Below are positions 40,599-49,401 of a stretch of 64,000 nt of DNA, one piece after another. The DNA comes from an uncultured Opitutia bacterium (GTDB lineage: Bacteria; Verrucomicrobiota; Verrucomicrobiia; Opitutales; Opitutaceae): assembly GCA_903825285.1 (NCBI GenBank), contig CAIJZY010000016.1:1-64000 (forward strand), written 5' to 3'. The position numbers and the translations under genes are program-made. Under the pieces are notes generated by a model that was given only the letters and a program-made list of their open reading frames with translations, had not been told where the DNA came from and did not search any database. Position 1 is the stretch's first letter, and each line of letters begins with the position of its first letter.

Positions 40599-41543
40599 AT
40601 GAAATTCCATACCCTGTTGTTCGCGGCCGGCATGCTGGCCCTCATTCCGGCGGCGGCGCACGCCAAGATTGAGCGCATCGTCGAGAAAACCTTCAACGTC
40701 CAGCCGGGCGGCCTGCTCAAGGTCGAGACCCACGGCGGCGAAATCCGGATTGAAACCTCCGCCACCGCCACGTCCGTCCATGTTGTGGCCCGGGAAAAGA
40801 TCCGGGCGAGCACCGAGGCCGAGGCGGACGAGCGACTCAAGAAGCTCAGCCTGGTCATGGAGCAGCGGCCCGACGGCGTGGTCGCCAGCGCCGCCTACGA
40901 GCGGGGCTCGTCCTTCACGATCACGGGCTTCTGGCCCCCGGTGCAGGTGGACTTCACCGTCACCGTGCCGGCCGCCTACAACGTCGAGCTCAAGACCTCG
41001 GGCGGCGACGTCACGGTCGGCGACCTCCAGGGCCGCGTCACGGCCCGGACCTCCGGTGGCGACATCACGCTCGGGAGCATCACGGGCGACATCCGCGCCG
41101 GCACCTCCGGCGGCAACGTGCGCCTGGCCGAGGGCCGCGGCGCGGTGAAGCTTGGCACCTCGGGCGGCAACATCACGGTCGGCCATGCGGTGGGCCCGAC
41201 GGACCTCGACACCTCCGGCGGCGACATCGAGATCGACTCGGTGGAAAACACGCTGCAGGCCTCGACCAGCGGCGGCGACGTCACGGCCGGCATTGCCGGC
41301 TCGCTCCGCGGCGACTGCCGGCTGGGCACCTCGGGCGGGCGCGTCCGTGTGACCGTGGACAAGACCGCCCGCTTCGCGCTCGACGCCTCGACCAGCGGCG
41401 GCGGGGTGGATGCCGCCGGCCTGACGATCACGATCGACAAGGGCGGCGCCGGCCACAACCGCCTCTCCGGCCAGGTCAACGGCGGCGGCCCGCTGCTGCA
41501 CCTCCGCTCGAGCGGCGGCGAGATCGAGATCCGGACCCGCTGA
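40599..41543 (+). CDS. Exported DUF4097-type beta-repeat protein
   Basis: 314 aa from ATG 40599. Signal peptide 1-22 (LLFAAGMLALIPAAAHA). After an N-terminal beta region, residues ~120-310 consist of repeated ~20-residue turns centred on T-S-G-G-(D/N/G)-(V/I), about eight to nine copies (LKTSGGDVTVGDL, ARTSGGDITLGSI, AGTSGGNVRLAEG and so on). This is the DUF4097/putative adhesin pattern predicted to form a right-handed beta-helix. Periplasmic or surface location is inferred from the signal peptide. The ribosome site is likely GGAG at 40587-40590. No neighbour hints at the function. Confidence 0.85.
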   Translation: MKFHTLLFAAGMLALIPAAAHAKIERIVEKTFNVQPGGLLKVETHGGEIRIETSATATSVHVVAREKIRASTEAEADERLKKLSLVMEQRPDGVVASAAYERGSSFTITGFWPPVQVDFTVTVPAAYNVELKTSGGDVTVGDLQGRVTARTSGGDITLGSITGDIRAGTSGGNVRLAEGRGAVKLGTSGGNITVGHAVGPTDLDTSGGDIEIDSVENTLQASTSGGDVTAGIAGSLRGDCRLGTSGGRVRVTVDKTARFALDASTSGGGVDAAGLTITIDKGGAGHNRLSGQVNGGGPLLHLRSSGGEIEIRTR

Positions 41544-41615
41544 GGCCCGGGCGTTTTCCACCGGCGGCGCGAAGTTTGGTTGGCCAAGGCGCGCCCGCCG
41601 GTTGAGGCTGGGCGC

Positions 41616-43112
41616 ATGTCCACCGAATCAGTTTACGCGGAATTCACGGCCTGGATCAAACAGGTGCACCTGCTCGGCACCGTGGGCGAGTTGCTCGGCT
41701 GGGATGAGCAGGTAAACCTACCCCCCGGTGCGGCCGAGCAGCGCGCGGCGCAGCAGGCGGCGCTGGCCGGCGCGACCCACGCGGCCGCCAGCGACCCCCG
41801 TCTCGGCGCCTGGCTCAAGGTGCTGGAGGCCGAAGCCACGCTCACCGCCGACCAGCGGGCCGTCGTCCGCCAGGCGCGGCGCGACTATGATCGAGCGACG
41901 AAACTCCCGGCGGAGTTCGTGCAGGCCAAGGCCGCGCAGGGCAGCCGCGGCTACCACGCCTGGGCCCGGGCCAAGGCCGCCAATGATTTTGCGGGCTACG
42001 CACCCGTCCTGGCGCAGAACCTCGAGTTCGCGCAGCGCGAGGCGCGCTACCTCGGCTGGGGCGGGCGCGAGTACGACTACATGATCGACCGGCACGATCC
42101 CGGCATGACGGCGGCGGTCATCGCGCGGCTGTTTGCCGAGCTTCGCCGCGACCTCGTGCCCCTCGTGCGGGCGATCGCGGCGTCGCGCGTGCGGCCGCGG
42201 CCCGGCGCGCTGCGGGGCTTCCCGGTCGAAGGCCAGCGGGCGTTCCTGCGCGAGGTGACCGCGCAGCTGGGCTTCGACTACGCGCGCGGCCGGATCGACG
42301 TGTCGCTGCATCCGTTCTGCACAGGCACGGGCTCGGACGTGCGGCTGACGACGCGGTTCAAGGAGGACGAGCCCCTGGACTCGCTCTTCAGCTCGATCCA
42401 CGAGGCGGGTCACGGGATGTACGAGCAGGGCCTGCCGGCGGCGCACCTCGGCACCGCGCTCGGGATCCACGCCGGCATGGCGGTGCACGAGTCGCAGAGC
42501 CGCCTGTGGGAAAACCAGGTGGCGCGCAGCCGCGGCGCCTGGCGCGGCTGGGAACCCCGGCTCCGGGCGGCGTTTCCCGCGCAGACGGCGGGCGTGTCGT
42601 CGGACGAGCTGTACCTGGCGATCAACGAGGTCTCGCCGACGCTGATCCGCGTGGATGCCGACGAGGTGACCTACAATCTCCACATCATCCTGCGCTTCGA
42701 GCTGGAGCAGCGGCTGTTCTCGGGCGGGCTCGCCGTGGCGGACCTGCCCGGCGCGTGGCGCGAGTCGTCGCAGGCGCTGCTCGGCCTGGTGCCGCCGGAC
42801 GACCGCGTGGGCGTGCTGCAGGACGTGCACTGGAGCGACGGCTCGTTCGGCTATTTCCCGAGCTACTGCCTCGGCAACATGCTCGCGGCGCAGCTCTGGT
42901 ACCGGGCGCTGGCGCTGCGGCCGGCGCTGGAGGAGGATTTTGCGCGCGGCGACTTCACCTGGCTCCTCGGCTGGCTGCGCGAGCACGTCCACACGCAGGG
43001 CCGGCGTCACGACGCGCTGGAGCTTTGCCGCCAGGTCACGGGCGAGGAACTGTCGCCGAAGCACCTCGTGCGTTACCTGACGGAGCGGTACGGGAAGCTC
43101 TATCGAATTTAA
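41616..43112 (+). CDS. Metallocarboxypeptidase, M32 family (thermostable carboxypeptidase Taq-like)
   Basis: 498 aa from ATG 41616 (a TTG at 41580 is rejected). Family marks: LLGWDEQVNLPPGAAEQRA at the N-terminus (usual W-D-x-x-x-x-M/L-P), DVRLTTRF with the conserved D-x-R-x-T-T-R, the zinc motif HEAGH (H262, E263, H266) and the third ligand Glu in VHESQSRLWEN, then VRVDADEVTYNLHIILRFELE-type region seen here as I-R-V-D-A-D-E-V-T-Y-N. Cytoplasmic Zn/Co-dependent carboxypeptidase that trims C-terminal residues from peptides. Length matches the ~500-aa family. It is 41 bp upstream of tatD. Confidence 0.95.
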   Translation: MSTESVYAEFTAWIKQVHLLGTVGELLGWDEQVNLPPGAAEQRAAQQAALAGATHAAASDPRLGAWLKVLEAEATLTADQRAVVRQARRDYDRATKLPAEFVQAKAAQGSRGYHAWARAKAANDFAGYAPVLAQNLEFAQREARYLGWGGREYDYMIDRHDPGMTAAVIARLFAELRRDLVPLVRAIAASRVRPRPGALRGFPVEGQRAFLREVTAQLGFDYARGRIDVSLHPFCTGTGSDVRLTTRFKEDEPLDSLFSSIHEAGHGMYEQGLPAAHLGTALGIHAGMAVHESQSRLWENQVARSRGAWRGWEPRLRAAFPAQTAGVSSDELYLAINEVSPTLIRVDADEVTYNLHIILRFELEQRLFSGGLAVADLPGAWRESSQALLGLVPPDDRVGVLQDVHWSDGSFGYFPSYCLGNMLAAQLWYRALALRPALEEDFARGDFTWLLGWLREHVHTQGRRHDALELCRQVTGEELSPKHLVRYLTERYGKLYRI

Positions 43113-43153
43113 CCGGACCGTTCAGACGCGGCGTTTGGAATTTCCCCACAGTC

Positions 43154-43942
43154 ATGATCGACACCCACACCCACCTCGAGTCCTTCGTCCGGCAGAACAC
43201 GCTGGCCGGAGCATTGGCACGGGCGAAGGAGGCGGGGCTGGAGGCGATGATCACGATCGGGACCTCGCCGGACGACTGGGCGCTGTACCAGGGCCTGGCC
43301 CGCGAGCACGCGGGCTTCGTCCACTACACGGTGGGGCTGCATCCCTGCGCGGTGGAGGCGGACTGGGCGGCGGCGCAGGTGGAGGCCTTCTGGGGCGGGG
43401 CGGGTCCGCGGCCGGTGGCGCTGGGGGAGATCGGGCTCGACCGTTTTCACCTGCCGAAGGACGCGGCGGAGGCGGAGCGGATCCTGGGCTGGCAGCGCGC
43501 GGCGTTCACGGCGGGCCTCGCGGTCGCGAAACGGCTCGGCTGCCCGGTGGTCGTCCATTCGCGCGGGGCGTTCGCGGAGTGCGTGGAGCTGATCGATGCG
43601 AGCGGGGTGGACTGGACCAAGGTCGTGTTCCACTGCTTTACCGAGGGCGAGGCCGAGATGGCGCAGCTGACGCGGCGCGGGGGATTCGGGTCGTTCACCG
43701 GCGTGCTGACCTACAAGTCGGCCGACAACGTCCGCGCGGCGGCGAAGGCGCAGGGGCTGGCGCGGCTGATGATCGAGACCGATGCCCCGTATCTCACGCC
43801 GATGCCGCACCGCGGCAAACCCAACGAGCCGGCGTATGTGCGGCACACCGCGGAATTCGCAGCGAAGGAGGTCTTCCAGGTGACCGTGGAGCAACTCGCG
43901 GCGGCGACCACCGCGAACGCGCGGAAATTCTTCGGGCTTTAA
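43154..43942 (+). CDS. TatD-family metal-dependent hydrolase (DNase)
   Basis: 262 aa from ATG 43154. Metal-binding H-x-H at H5/H7 (MIDTHTHLE), TVGLHPCAVE, ALGEIGLDRF (Glu ligand, L-G-E-x-G-L-D), CPVVVHSRGAF (His), VFHCFTEGEAE (His), and IETDAPYLTP (catalytic Asp) with an R-G-K-x-N-E-P. All six metal positions of TatD are in place. These enzymes show 3'-5' exonuclease or DNase activity and help DNA repair. It lies 41 bp after the carboxypeptidase gene and is followed by a palindromic repeat that fills the space to the convergent HPr gene. Confidence 0.93.
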   Translation: MIDTHTHLESFVRQNTLAGALARAKEAGLEAMITIGTSPDDWALYQGLAREHAGFVHYTVGLHPCAVEADWAAAQVEAFWGGAGPRPVALGEIGLDRFHLPKDAAEAERILGWQRAAFTAGLAVAKRLGCPVVVHSRGAFAECVELIDASGVDWTKVVFHCFTEGEAEMAQLTRRGGFGSFTGVLTYKSADNVRAAAKAQGLARLMIETDAPYLTPMPHRGKPNEPAYVRHTAEFAAKEVFQVTVEQLAAATTANARKFFGL

Positions 43943-44023
43943 CCACGAAAAACACGAAACCCACGAAAGGTCCGACCGCATTCAGCGATCAGGTCTTCGT
44001 GGGTTTCGTGTTTTTTGTGGTGA
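43943..44023. repeat. CCACGAAA-type palindromic repeat, copy 4, between convergent genes
   Basis: The left arm ACCACGAAAAACACGAAACC (then CACGAAAG) pairs with the right arm CTTCGTGGGTTTCGTGTTTT (then TTGTGGTGA). The stem is over 25 bp with few mismatches and an ~20-nt loop. It occupies the whole 86-bp interval between the tatD and HPr stop codons, so it may end transcription in both directions. The A-run and T-run in the arms help this view. Confidence 0.8.
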
Positions 44024-44028
44024 CGAAC

Positions 44029-44328
44029 TCAGGCCTCGTCGAACTTGCGGGCGAAGAGGGCCTCGAGTTCTTCCATCATCTGCGCGGCGTCGGCACCCGT
44101 GGCCAGGAACTTGACCTTCGAGCCCTTGCCGGCGGCGAGCATCATCAGGCCCATGATGCTTTTGCCATTAACCTGCTCATCGTCCTTTTCCACGAACACC
44201 TCGGCTTTGAACTTGTTCGTGATGCGAACAATCATGGCGGCCGGACGGGCGTGGATGCCCATCTTATTCTGCACCAATAGCTCTTTGATGAGCTGGGTTG
44301 GGGCAGGTGTGGCATCGCTCGTGTTCAT
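44029..44328 (-). CDS. HPr-family phosphocarrier protein
   Basis: 99 aa from ATG 44328. The phosphorylation site His26 lies in MGIHARPAAM, the regulatory Ser57 in VNGKSIMGLMML, and the end AAGKGSKVKFLATGADA is typical. With both His and Ser sites kept, it can take part in PTS phosphotransfer and be a target of an HPr kinase. No enzyme I or EII genes are in the window. It is slightly longer than usual (~88 aa) owing to an N-terminal extension of ~12 residues. It is divergent from kdsB with ~80 bp between the chosen starts. Confidence 0.93.
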   Translation of the reverse strand: MNTSDATPAPTQLIKELLVQNKMGIHARPAAMIVRITNKFKAEVFVEKDDEQVNGKSIMGLMMLAAGKGSKVKFLATGADAAQMMEELEALFARKFDEA

Positions 44329-44409
44329 GGATGGAAAGGGAAGGACCGGCGTAAATCCGGGATGACGGCGCGGCTTGCAACCCAAAAACCAGCTGCCAGT
44401 ATGACGCCG

Positions 44410-45156
44410 ATGAGCGACGTAGCAATCATCGTGCCCTGCCGGCTGGAGTCTACGCGATTCCCCCGTAAGCTCTTACACAAGATCAAGGGTCGTCCGTTGC
44501 TTTCGTGGGTCGCGGAGCGGATCGCGGGGCAGGCGCCGGAGTTTCCGTTGTATTTCGCGGTGGATCATGAGCTTTTGCGCGAATGTGTGATGAAAGCCGG
44601 GTTCAAGGCCATCGTGACGGATCCGGCGCACCAGAGCGGCACGGACCGTATCGCCGAGGCGAACCGGATCGTCCGGGCCCGGCAGGTGATCAACGTGCAG
44701 GCGGATGAGCCGCTGGTCACGGGCGGCCAGATCCGCGCGCTGGCCGGGTTGCTGAAGGACGGGGTGGCGATGGCGACGCTGGCCACGCCGTTCCAGACCG
44801 CGGCGGATTTTGCCAACCCCAACCAGGTGAAGGTCGTGATGCGCCGGGACGGACGGGCGCTGTATTTTTCCCGGTCGCTGGCGCCGTATCCGCGGGAGCG
44901 GGGCGCGGCGATCGACGATGCCTGGGTGCGGGCGAATCCCTGCTTCCGCCATCTCGGGCTCTACGCCTACCAGGCCGACCTGCTGGAGAAATTCGCGAAG
45001 CTGCCGCCCGGCCGGCTGGAGCAGATCGAGAAGCTCGAGCAGCTGCGCGTGCTGGAGAACGGCTACGAGATCGCCTGCGGCGTGACCGGGGATCCGACCA
45101 TCGGCGTGGACACGCCGGAGGACGCGGTGAAGTTCGAGCAGTGGCTGGGCGCGTGA
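44410..45156 (+). CDS. kdsB: 3-deoxy-manno-octulosonate cytidylyltransferase (CMP-KDO synthetase)
   Basis: 248 aa from ATG 44410, which equals the E. coli KdsB length; ATGs at 44362 and 44401 would add residues without homology. Motifs: IIVPCRLESTRFPRKLL (CTP-binding signature), SGTDRIAEA, VINVQADEPLV (metal/CTP), LYFSRSLAPYPR, HLGLYAYQ, and VDTPEDAVKFE at the end. It activates KDO as CMP-KDO for lipopolysaccharide inner core synthesis, showing that the host makes KDO-bearing LPS. No other Lps genes adjoin; the gene starts divergently from HPr and converges on a hypothetical gene. Confidence 0.95.
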   Translation: MSDVAIIVPCRLESTRFPRKLLHKIKGRPLLSWVAERIAGQAPEFPLYFAVDHELLRECVMKAGFKAIVTDPAHQSGTDRIAEANRIVRARQVINVQADEPLVTGGQIRALAGLLKDGVAMATLATPFQTAADFANPNQVKVVMRRDGRALYFSRSLAPYPRERGAAIDDAWVRANPCFRHLGLYAYQADLLEKFAKLPPGRLEQIEKLEQLRVLENGYEIACGVTGDPTIGVDTPEDAVKFEQWLGA

Positions 45157-45174
45157 CGCGGCCGGGCCACGGCG

Positions 45175-45765
45175 CTAGAGGCGGCGGCTCGACACCGAGG
45201 TGATCCAGAACACCTCGCAGGCGCCGCCACCCGTGTCCTCCCGGCTGAGCGAGGAGCGCCAGTGGTAGCCGTCCACGGCGGTCACCTCGACGAGGTAGCC
45301 CTCCATGGTCACGAGCGAGTGCCGCTTCACGTCCAGGAGCCGGGAGCGCACGTCGTCGTCCGCCGGCAGGCAGTGCGTGTTGGCGGAGTGGATGGCGATC
45401 TGGCGCGGCTCGAGCGGCGGCTCGCCCGGGAAGGCGTACTCGTACCAGCGGCCCGACTGCGAGATCTTGAGCTCGTTGATGACCGATGCGACGGACATTG
45501 GGCCCCAGCCCAGGGCGAGGTCCACGGGGCTCAGGTCGGCGCCGCGGTCGTTGCGGTAGCGGTCGCGGCTGAGCACGACGGCGGTCACGCTGTAGCGCGC
45601 CAGCGGCGTGATGGTGTAGTCGCCGTGGTGGAATGGCCCGGGCAGGCTGGCGGACGTCTGCACGGGATCGCGCGCGGCCGGCATGCCCCGCCACGCGGCG
45701 GCGGGTTCGTGGACATACCACCAGCCCGCGGCGACCAGCGCAGCCAGCACGAGGAGTCTTTTCAC
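45175..45765 (-). CDS. Hypothetical membrane-anchored or exported protein
   Basis: 196 aa if started at GTG 45765 (a TTG at 45783 would add 6 residues). An N-terminal hydrophobic segment (LLVLAALVAAGWWYV) acts as a signal anchor. The remainder is soluble, with DYTITPLARYSVTAVVLSRD, VDLALGWGPMSV, SGRWYEYAFPGE, an IAIHSANTHCLPAD stretch and MEGYLVEVTAVDGYHWRSSL. The H-S-A-N-T-H and W-R-S-S-L-S-R-E-D-T-G-x-G-A-C-E elements look conserved, but I cannot name a family. It is divergent from the glycosidase gene and convergent with kdsB. Confidence 0.75.
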   Translation of the reverse strand: MKRLLVLAALVAAGWWYVHEPAAAWRGMPAARDPVQTSASLPGPFHHGDYTITPLARYSVTAVVLSRDRYRNDRGADLSPVDLALGWGPMSVASVINELKISQSGRWYEYAFPGEPPLEPRQIAIHSANTHCLPADDDVRSRLLDVKRHSLVTMEGYLVEVTAVDGYHWRSSLSREDTGGGACEVFWITSVSSRRL

Positions 45766-45858
45766 GGGGACGGTGTCAGCCAAAACCGCAGGCGTGGCAA
45801 GCCCGGCCGGCCTTCGGCATTGCGTGAACCAGCCTGCCTCGCCCAGAAAGACGGCCGC

Positions 45859-47976
45859 ATGCCAATCTGCCTCCGGAATGGTTTTTGGGAAATCCTGCTG
45901 GCGGAGAACCGGGCGCTCGTGACGTCCCTGCGTTTCGACGCGACCGGCGGATCAAACGGGTGTGCGAACCTGCTGAAGACGGGTGCGCCCGGTGCGTCGC
46001 ATCTGAGGCTGACCGGCCCCACCGGCGGCCAGACCGGTTACGTGGACGCGACCGGCGCCTGGCAACTCAGCGGGACGGCCGTCGCGGCGAAGACCGAGCG
46101 GATCAGCGAAACGGAGGCAGTGATCGCAGGCGTGCGGTATGGATCCGTGACCGAACGCTGGGTCGTGCGGCTCGAGGGGCCGCGACTCGAGTGGGAGGTG
46201 ACCCAGACCTGGCGCGAGACCGTGGACCTGGCGGATGCGTTTTCGCCCGGGTTGTTCTTCTCGGCGCAAGCGGCCTGGGGCGAGGCGACGTTCTTCGTGC
46301 TGTGGGAGCAGGGCATGGCGAAGGATCTGTTTTACGGCACGGGGAGCATTCTCGGCCCTGAAAGCGCGACCGCGAGCACGCGGCAGACCCGGCGGGAGGC
46401 GGGGGGCTGGGCCATCGCGAAGCTGCTCTCGCACGCGGGTCCCAACGGCGACCTGCGCGTGGCCACCTCGCATCACCTGAAAAAAGGGGAGATTGAGAAT
46501 TTCTCCTCCGTGCTCGCGCAAAGCCCTTGGTGTGATGCCGCCGCGGGGCGGACGATGCGCAGCGGAGAAATCCTCACGACGAAGCTGACCCTTGAACCGG
46601 TCGCGGCGCCGACGGGTTTGGCGCTCGAGTTGGCGCTGCCCGGGCCCTGGCAGGAGGACGCCCGCGTCAACTGCCGCTTCTTCGACGGGTACGCCAACTG
46701 CGGGATCATGGCGGACACCCATGATTGGCGGCTGGGCAACGGGCCGTCGGGTTATGTGGCGCTGCTGTGCCGGTATTTCCATGCCGAGATGCTGCGGTTC
46801 GGCATGATACGCGGGTCGCTGGGGCCGGACAGCACGGATGTGCGGCGGGTGCTGGAGGCGGAGGTGGTGCGCATGGCGGATCACCTGGTGAGCGATGGCA
46901 CACTGGGTCCGGGATACCAGAGCTCGACCTCGCTGGATCTGTATCCGTCCTATCTGCTCTGCGTCCGCGACGTCCTGCTGGTGACCGGCGACCGGCTCAT
47001 GGGGGAACGGCTGTGGCGCGGCGCGCAGCGTGCGCTGGCGGCGCTGTTTCGCCAGCTGCGCGAGGGCGACGGCATGATCCGCACGACGCGGGAGGACGGG
47101 AACGACTATTGGGATTGGATTTCCCGCAGCGGGCATATCGGCTACGTCAACATCCTCGCGTGGACCGCGCTGCAGGCGGCGGCGGAGACGGCCTCATGGC
47201 TCGGCCGCGCCGGCGAGGTCCCGTCCATCAAGGCGCACGCGGAGCGGGTGCGGGAGAAATACGAGCGCGAGTTCTGGAGCGAGGAGCGGGGCTATTATGC
47301 CGACTGGATCGATTTGGACGGCGTGCCCCGGTTCTATCTCTACGCCCCGCCGCAGTGCCAGGCGATCGTGGCGGGCATGATCGCGGGAGACCGGGCAACG
47401 CGGGTGGTGGACGCGGTGCAGGCGCGGCGGCGCGAGCTGGGGCCGGAGTGGGAAAACTGCTTTTCGATCCAGACCAACTTTCACGACGCGGAGGAGTATT
47501 CCTTCATGCATCGGCGGTTCGGGGCCAATGTCACCCGCTTCGGCCAGACCATGAACGGCGGCTGCCTTGCCTCTTGGAACTATCACTGGATCGGCGCCCT
47601 GGTGACGGTGGGGCGCGTGGAGGAGGCGCTGGCGGCGTGGCGAAAATTCATGGCGCGGGTGGGGCAGACCTGGCTCGTGGAGGGCTCCAATTACTGGGAT
47701 TTCGCCGGACGGCCGAGCCGGACCGTCGTGCCCGTGATGATCCCGCGGGAATTTCCCGCCTACGAACCGATCGCGGCGGAGCCGTTCCTTTCCGACCAGG
47801 GGCTGGTGGCGTGCGCTCTGCCGCGCTGGCTGCTAGGCATCGAACTGACTCTGTCGGGAGAATCGGTGCGGCCGGTCCTGCCAGCCTCGGCCTATCCGGC
47901 GACGGTCAGGCTGTGTCACCTGGGCAGGGAGCGCGTGCTGGAGATTAGCGGCCCCGGAACGCATGGCTGGCGATGA
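45859..47976 (+). CDS. Six-hairpin glycosidase-like protein (alpha-L-rhamnosidase/GH-like)
   Basis: 705 aa from ATG 45859; no signal peptide. The N-terminal ~250 residues are beta-rich (a beta-sandwich domain such as seen before GH catalytic domains). The ~300-620 region is helical with an (alpha/alpha)6 toroid character: SLDLYPSYLLCVRDVLLVTGD, REDGNDYWDWISRSGHIGYV, EREFWSEERGYYADWID and SWNYHWIGALVTVGR. A run of acidic residues in loops after helices (DGNDYWDW, WSEERGYYADW) could supply the catalytic acids. It resembles GH78/GH-like six-hairpin enzymes acting on plant or algal polysaccharide side chains; family assignment is tentative. The gene is isolated, with the hypothetical gene divergent at its 5' side. 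Confidence 0.7.
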   Translation: MPICLRNGFWEILLAENRALVTSLRFDATGGSNGCANLLKTGAPGASHLRLTGPTGGQTGYVDATGAWQLSGTAVAAKTERISETEAVIAGVRYGSVTERWVVRLEGPRLEWEVTQTWRETVDLADAFSPGLFFSAQAAWGEATFFVLWEQGMAKDLFYGTGSILGPESATASTRQTRREAGGWAIAKLLSHAGPNGDLRVATSHHLKKGEIENFSSVLAQSPWCDAAAGRTMRSGEILTTKLTLEPVAAPTGLALELALPGPWQEDARVNCRFFDGYANCGIMADTHDWRLGNGPSGYVALLCRYFHAEMLRFGMIRGSLGPDSTDVRRVLEAEVVRMADHLVSDGTLGPGYQSSTSLDLYPSYLLCVRDVLLVTGDRLMGERLWRGAQRALAALFRQLREGDGMIRTTREDGNDYWDWISRSGHIGYVNILAWTALQAAAETASWLGRAGEVPSIKAHAERVREKYEREFWSEERGYYADWIDLDGVPRFYLYAPPQCQAIVAGMIAGDRATRVVDAVQARRRELGPEWENCFSIQTNFHDAEEYSFMHRRFGANVTRFGQTMNGGCLASWNYHWIGALVTVGRVEEALAAWRKFMARVGQTWLVEGSNYWDFAGRPSRTVVPVMIPREFPAYEPIAAEPFLSDQGLVACALPRWLLGIELTLSGESVRPVLPASAYPATVRLCHLGRERVLEISGPGTHGWR

Positions 47977-48039
47977 ACGGTCGGGCCCATGGCCGCCGTT
48001 GAGCGCGATCCAGCTTTCGCCCGCGGGCGTAAGGCCCGC

Positions 48040-49212
48040 TCAGATCTTCCCGGCCTTGCGCTGCTCGACCATCCGGTAGAAGTCGACGAAGAGCGGGTCG
48101 GCGTCGTTCGGGCCGGGGGCGGCCTCGGGGTGGTACTGCACGGAGAACACCGGCAGCCGCGTGTGGCGGAGCCCCTCGACGGTCTGGTCGTTGAGGTTGA
48201 TCTCGGTGACCTTCGCGCCGTGGCTCTCGATGGACTTCGGGTCCGTGGCGAAGCCGTGGTTCTGGGCCGTGATGGAGACCTTGCCGGTCTCGAGGTTTTT
48301 CACCGGCTGGTTGCCGCCGCGGTGGCCGAACTTCAGCTTGAAGGTCGTGCCGCCGAGCGCGTGCGTGATCATCTGGTGGCCGAGGCAGATGCCGAAGATC
48401 GGAAAATCGGGGAGCAGCCCGGTGACGGTCCGGTGGATGTAGGGCAGCGCGGCGGGGTCGCCGGGGCCGTTCGAGAGGAACACGGCGTCGGGCTGATGCT
48501 CGCGGACCTGCTCGTGCGTGGCGGTGGCGGGAAAGACCTGCACCTCGAAGCCGTGGTTCACGAGCTTGCGGTAGATGCTGTGCTTGGCGCCGTAGTCGAA
48601 GGCGGCGACGCGGAACTTCTTCGCCGGGATGCCCGGCGCGTTCATCGTGGTGCCGACCGGCAGGTACGGGGCGTTGTGGTTCGCGGCGTCGTCGGCCCGC
48701 CAGAAATAGGGGGTGCGGCACGTGACGTCCTTCACGTAGTCCGCGCCGGCCATGTCGCGCCAACCGCGCGCGCGCTTCACCGCCTCGGCGTCGTCGAGCG
48801 GCAGGGTGCTGAGGCAGCACTTCATCGCGCCGTCCACGCGGAGCTTCTTGGTGAGGGCGCGGGTGTCGACCTCGCTGATGCCGGGGATGCCGTGGCGGCG
48901 CAGGTATTCGCCGAGGTCCAGGCGGCTCCGCCAGTTGCTGACGACCGGCGAGAGTTCGCGCACCACGAAGCCGGAGCACTTGGGCACGGCGGCCTCGGTG
49001 TCCTCGTCATTGACGCCGTAGTTGCCGATCTGGACGGCGGTCATGGTCACGATCTGGCCGAAGTACGAGGGGTCCGTGAGGATCTCCTGGTACCCCGTCA
49101 TCGAGGTGTTGAACACGCATTCCCCGGCGATGGTGGCGTCGGCGCCGAAAGCGCGTCCCCGGAAGATCGAACCATCTTCAAGGGCGAGGATTGCGGGCTT
49201 GGGCGTGGACAT
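48040..49212 (-). CDS. carA: Carbamoyl-phosphate synthase small subunit
   Basis: 390 aa from ATG 49212. N-terminal CPSase_sm domain (LALEDGSIFRGRAFG, VFNTSMTGYQEILTDPSY, GISEVDTRALTKKLR), C-terminal class I glutamine amidotransferase with nucleophile Cys276 in FGICLGHQ, and His361/Glu363 in VQYHPEAAPGP. NGPGDP forms the oxyanion region. It supplies ammonia from glutamine to CarB for arginine and pyrimidine synthesis. carB is not adjacent. Length agrees with the family (~380-390). The 189-bp upstream region shared with kamA has an AT-rich stretch near 49320-49335. Confidence 0.97.
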   Translation of the reverse strand: MSTPKPAILALEDGSIFRGRAFGADATIAGECVFNTSMTGYQEILTDPSYFGQIVTMTAVQIGNYGVNDEDTEAAVPKCSGFVVRELSPVVSNWRSRLDLGEYLRRHGIPGISEVDTRALTKKLRVDGAMKCCLSTLPLDDAEAVKRARGWRDMAGADYVKDVTCRTPYFWRADDAANHNAPYLPVGTTMNAPGIPAKKFRVAAFDYGAKHSIYRKLVNHGFEVQVFPATATHEQVREHQPDAVFLSNGPGDPAALPYIHRTVTGLLPDFPIFGICLGHQMITHALGGTTFKLKFGHRGGNQPVKNLETGKVSITAQNHGFATDPKSIESHGAKVTEINLNDQTVEGLRHTRLPVFSVQYHPEAAPGPNDADPLFVDFYRMVEQRKAGKI

Positions 49213-49358
49213 TAAAGCCTGACGAAAAGGCGTCGCCCCACCGCTGCCAAGGGGAAACGTGGCCGGGCCCGAAAAAACTCCGCGCCGGGCCCCGCGGGCG
49301 TACGGGCCGAGCGGAATCGCGTTATTTCTAATAATCAGGAGCTATTCGGCCCCTTCGT

Positions 49359-49387
49359 TTGACAGGTGTAGTTAGGCTCCATACCAA
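49359..49387 (+). promoter_or_regulatory. Sigma-70-type promoter candidate for kamA, near-leaderless
   Basis: A perfect -35 TTGACA (49359-49364), a 17-bp spacer and a weak -10 TACCAA (49382-49387). The predicted start near 49394 leaves only ~8 nt before the kamA ATG at 49402, and there is no Shine-Dalgarno sequence (CCGACAAACCA precedes the ATG), so kamA mRNA could be leaderless. Confidence 0.45.
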
Positions 49388-49401
49388 TTCCCGACAAACC
49401 A

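Noticed and set aside
41580-41615. TTG start for the M32 carboxypeptidase
   Set aside because: Would add 12 residues in front of a normal M32 N-terminus; ATG 41616 is preferred.
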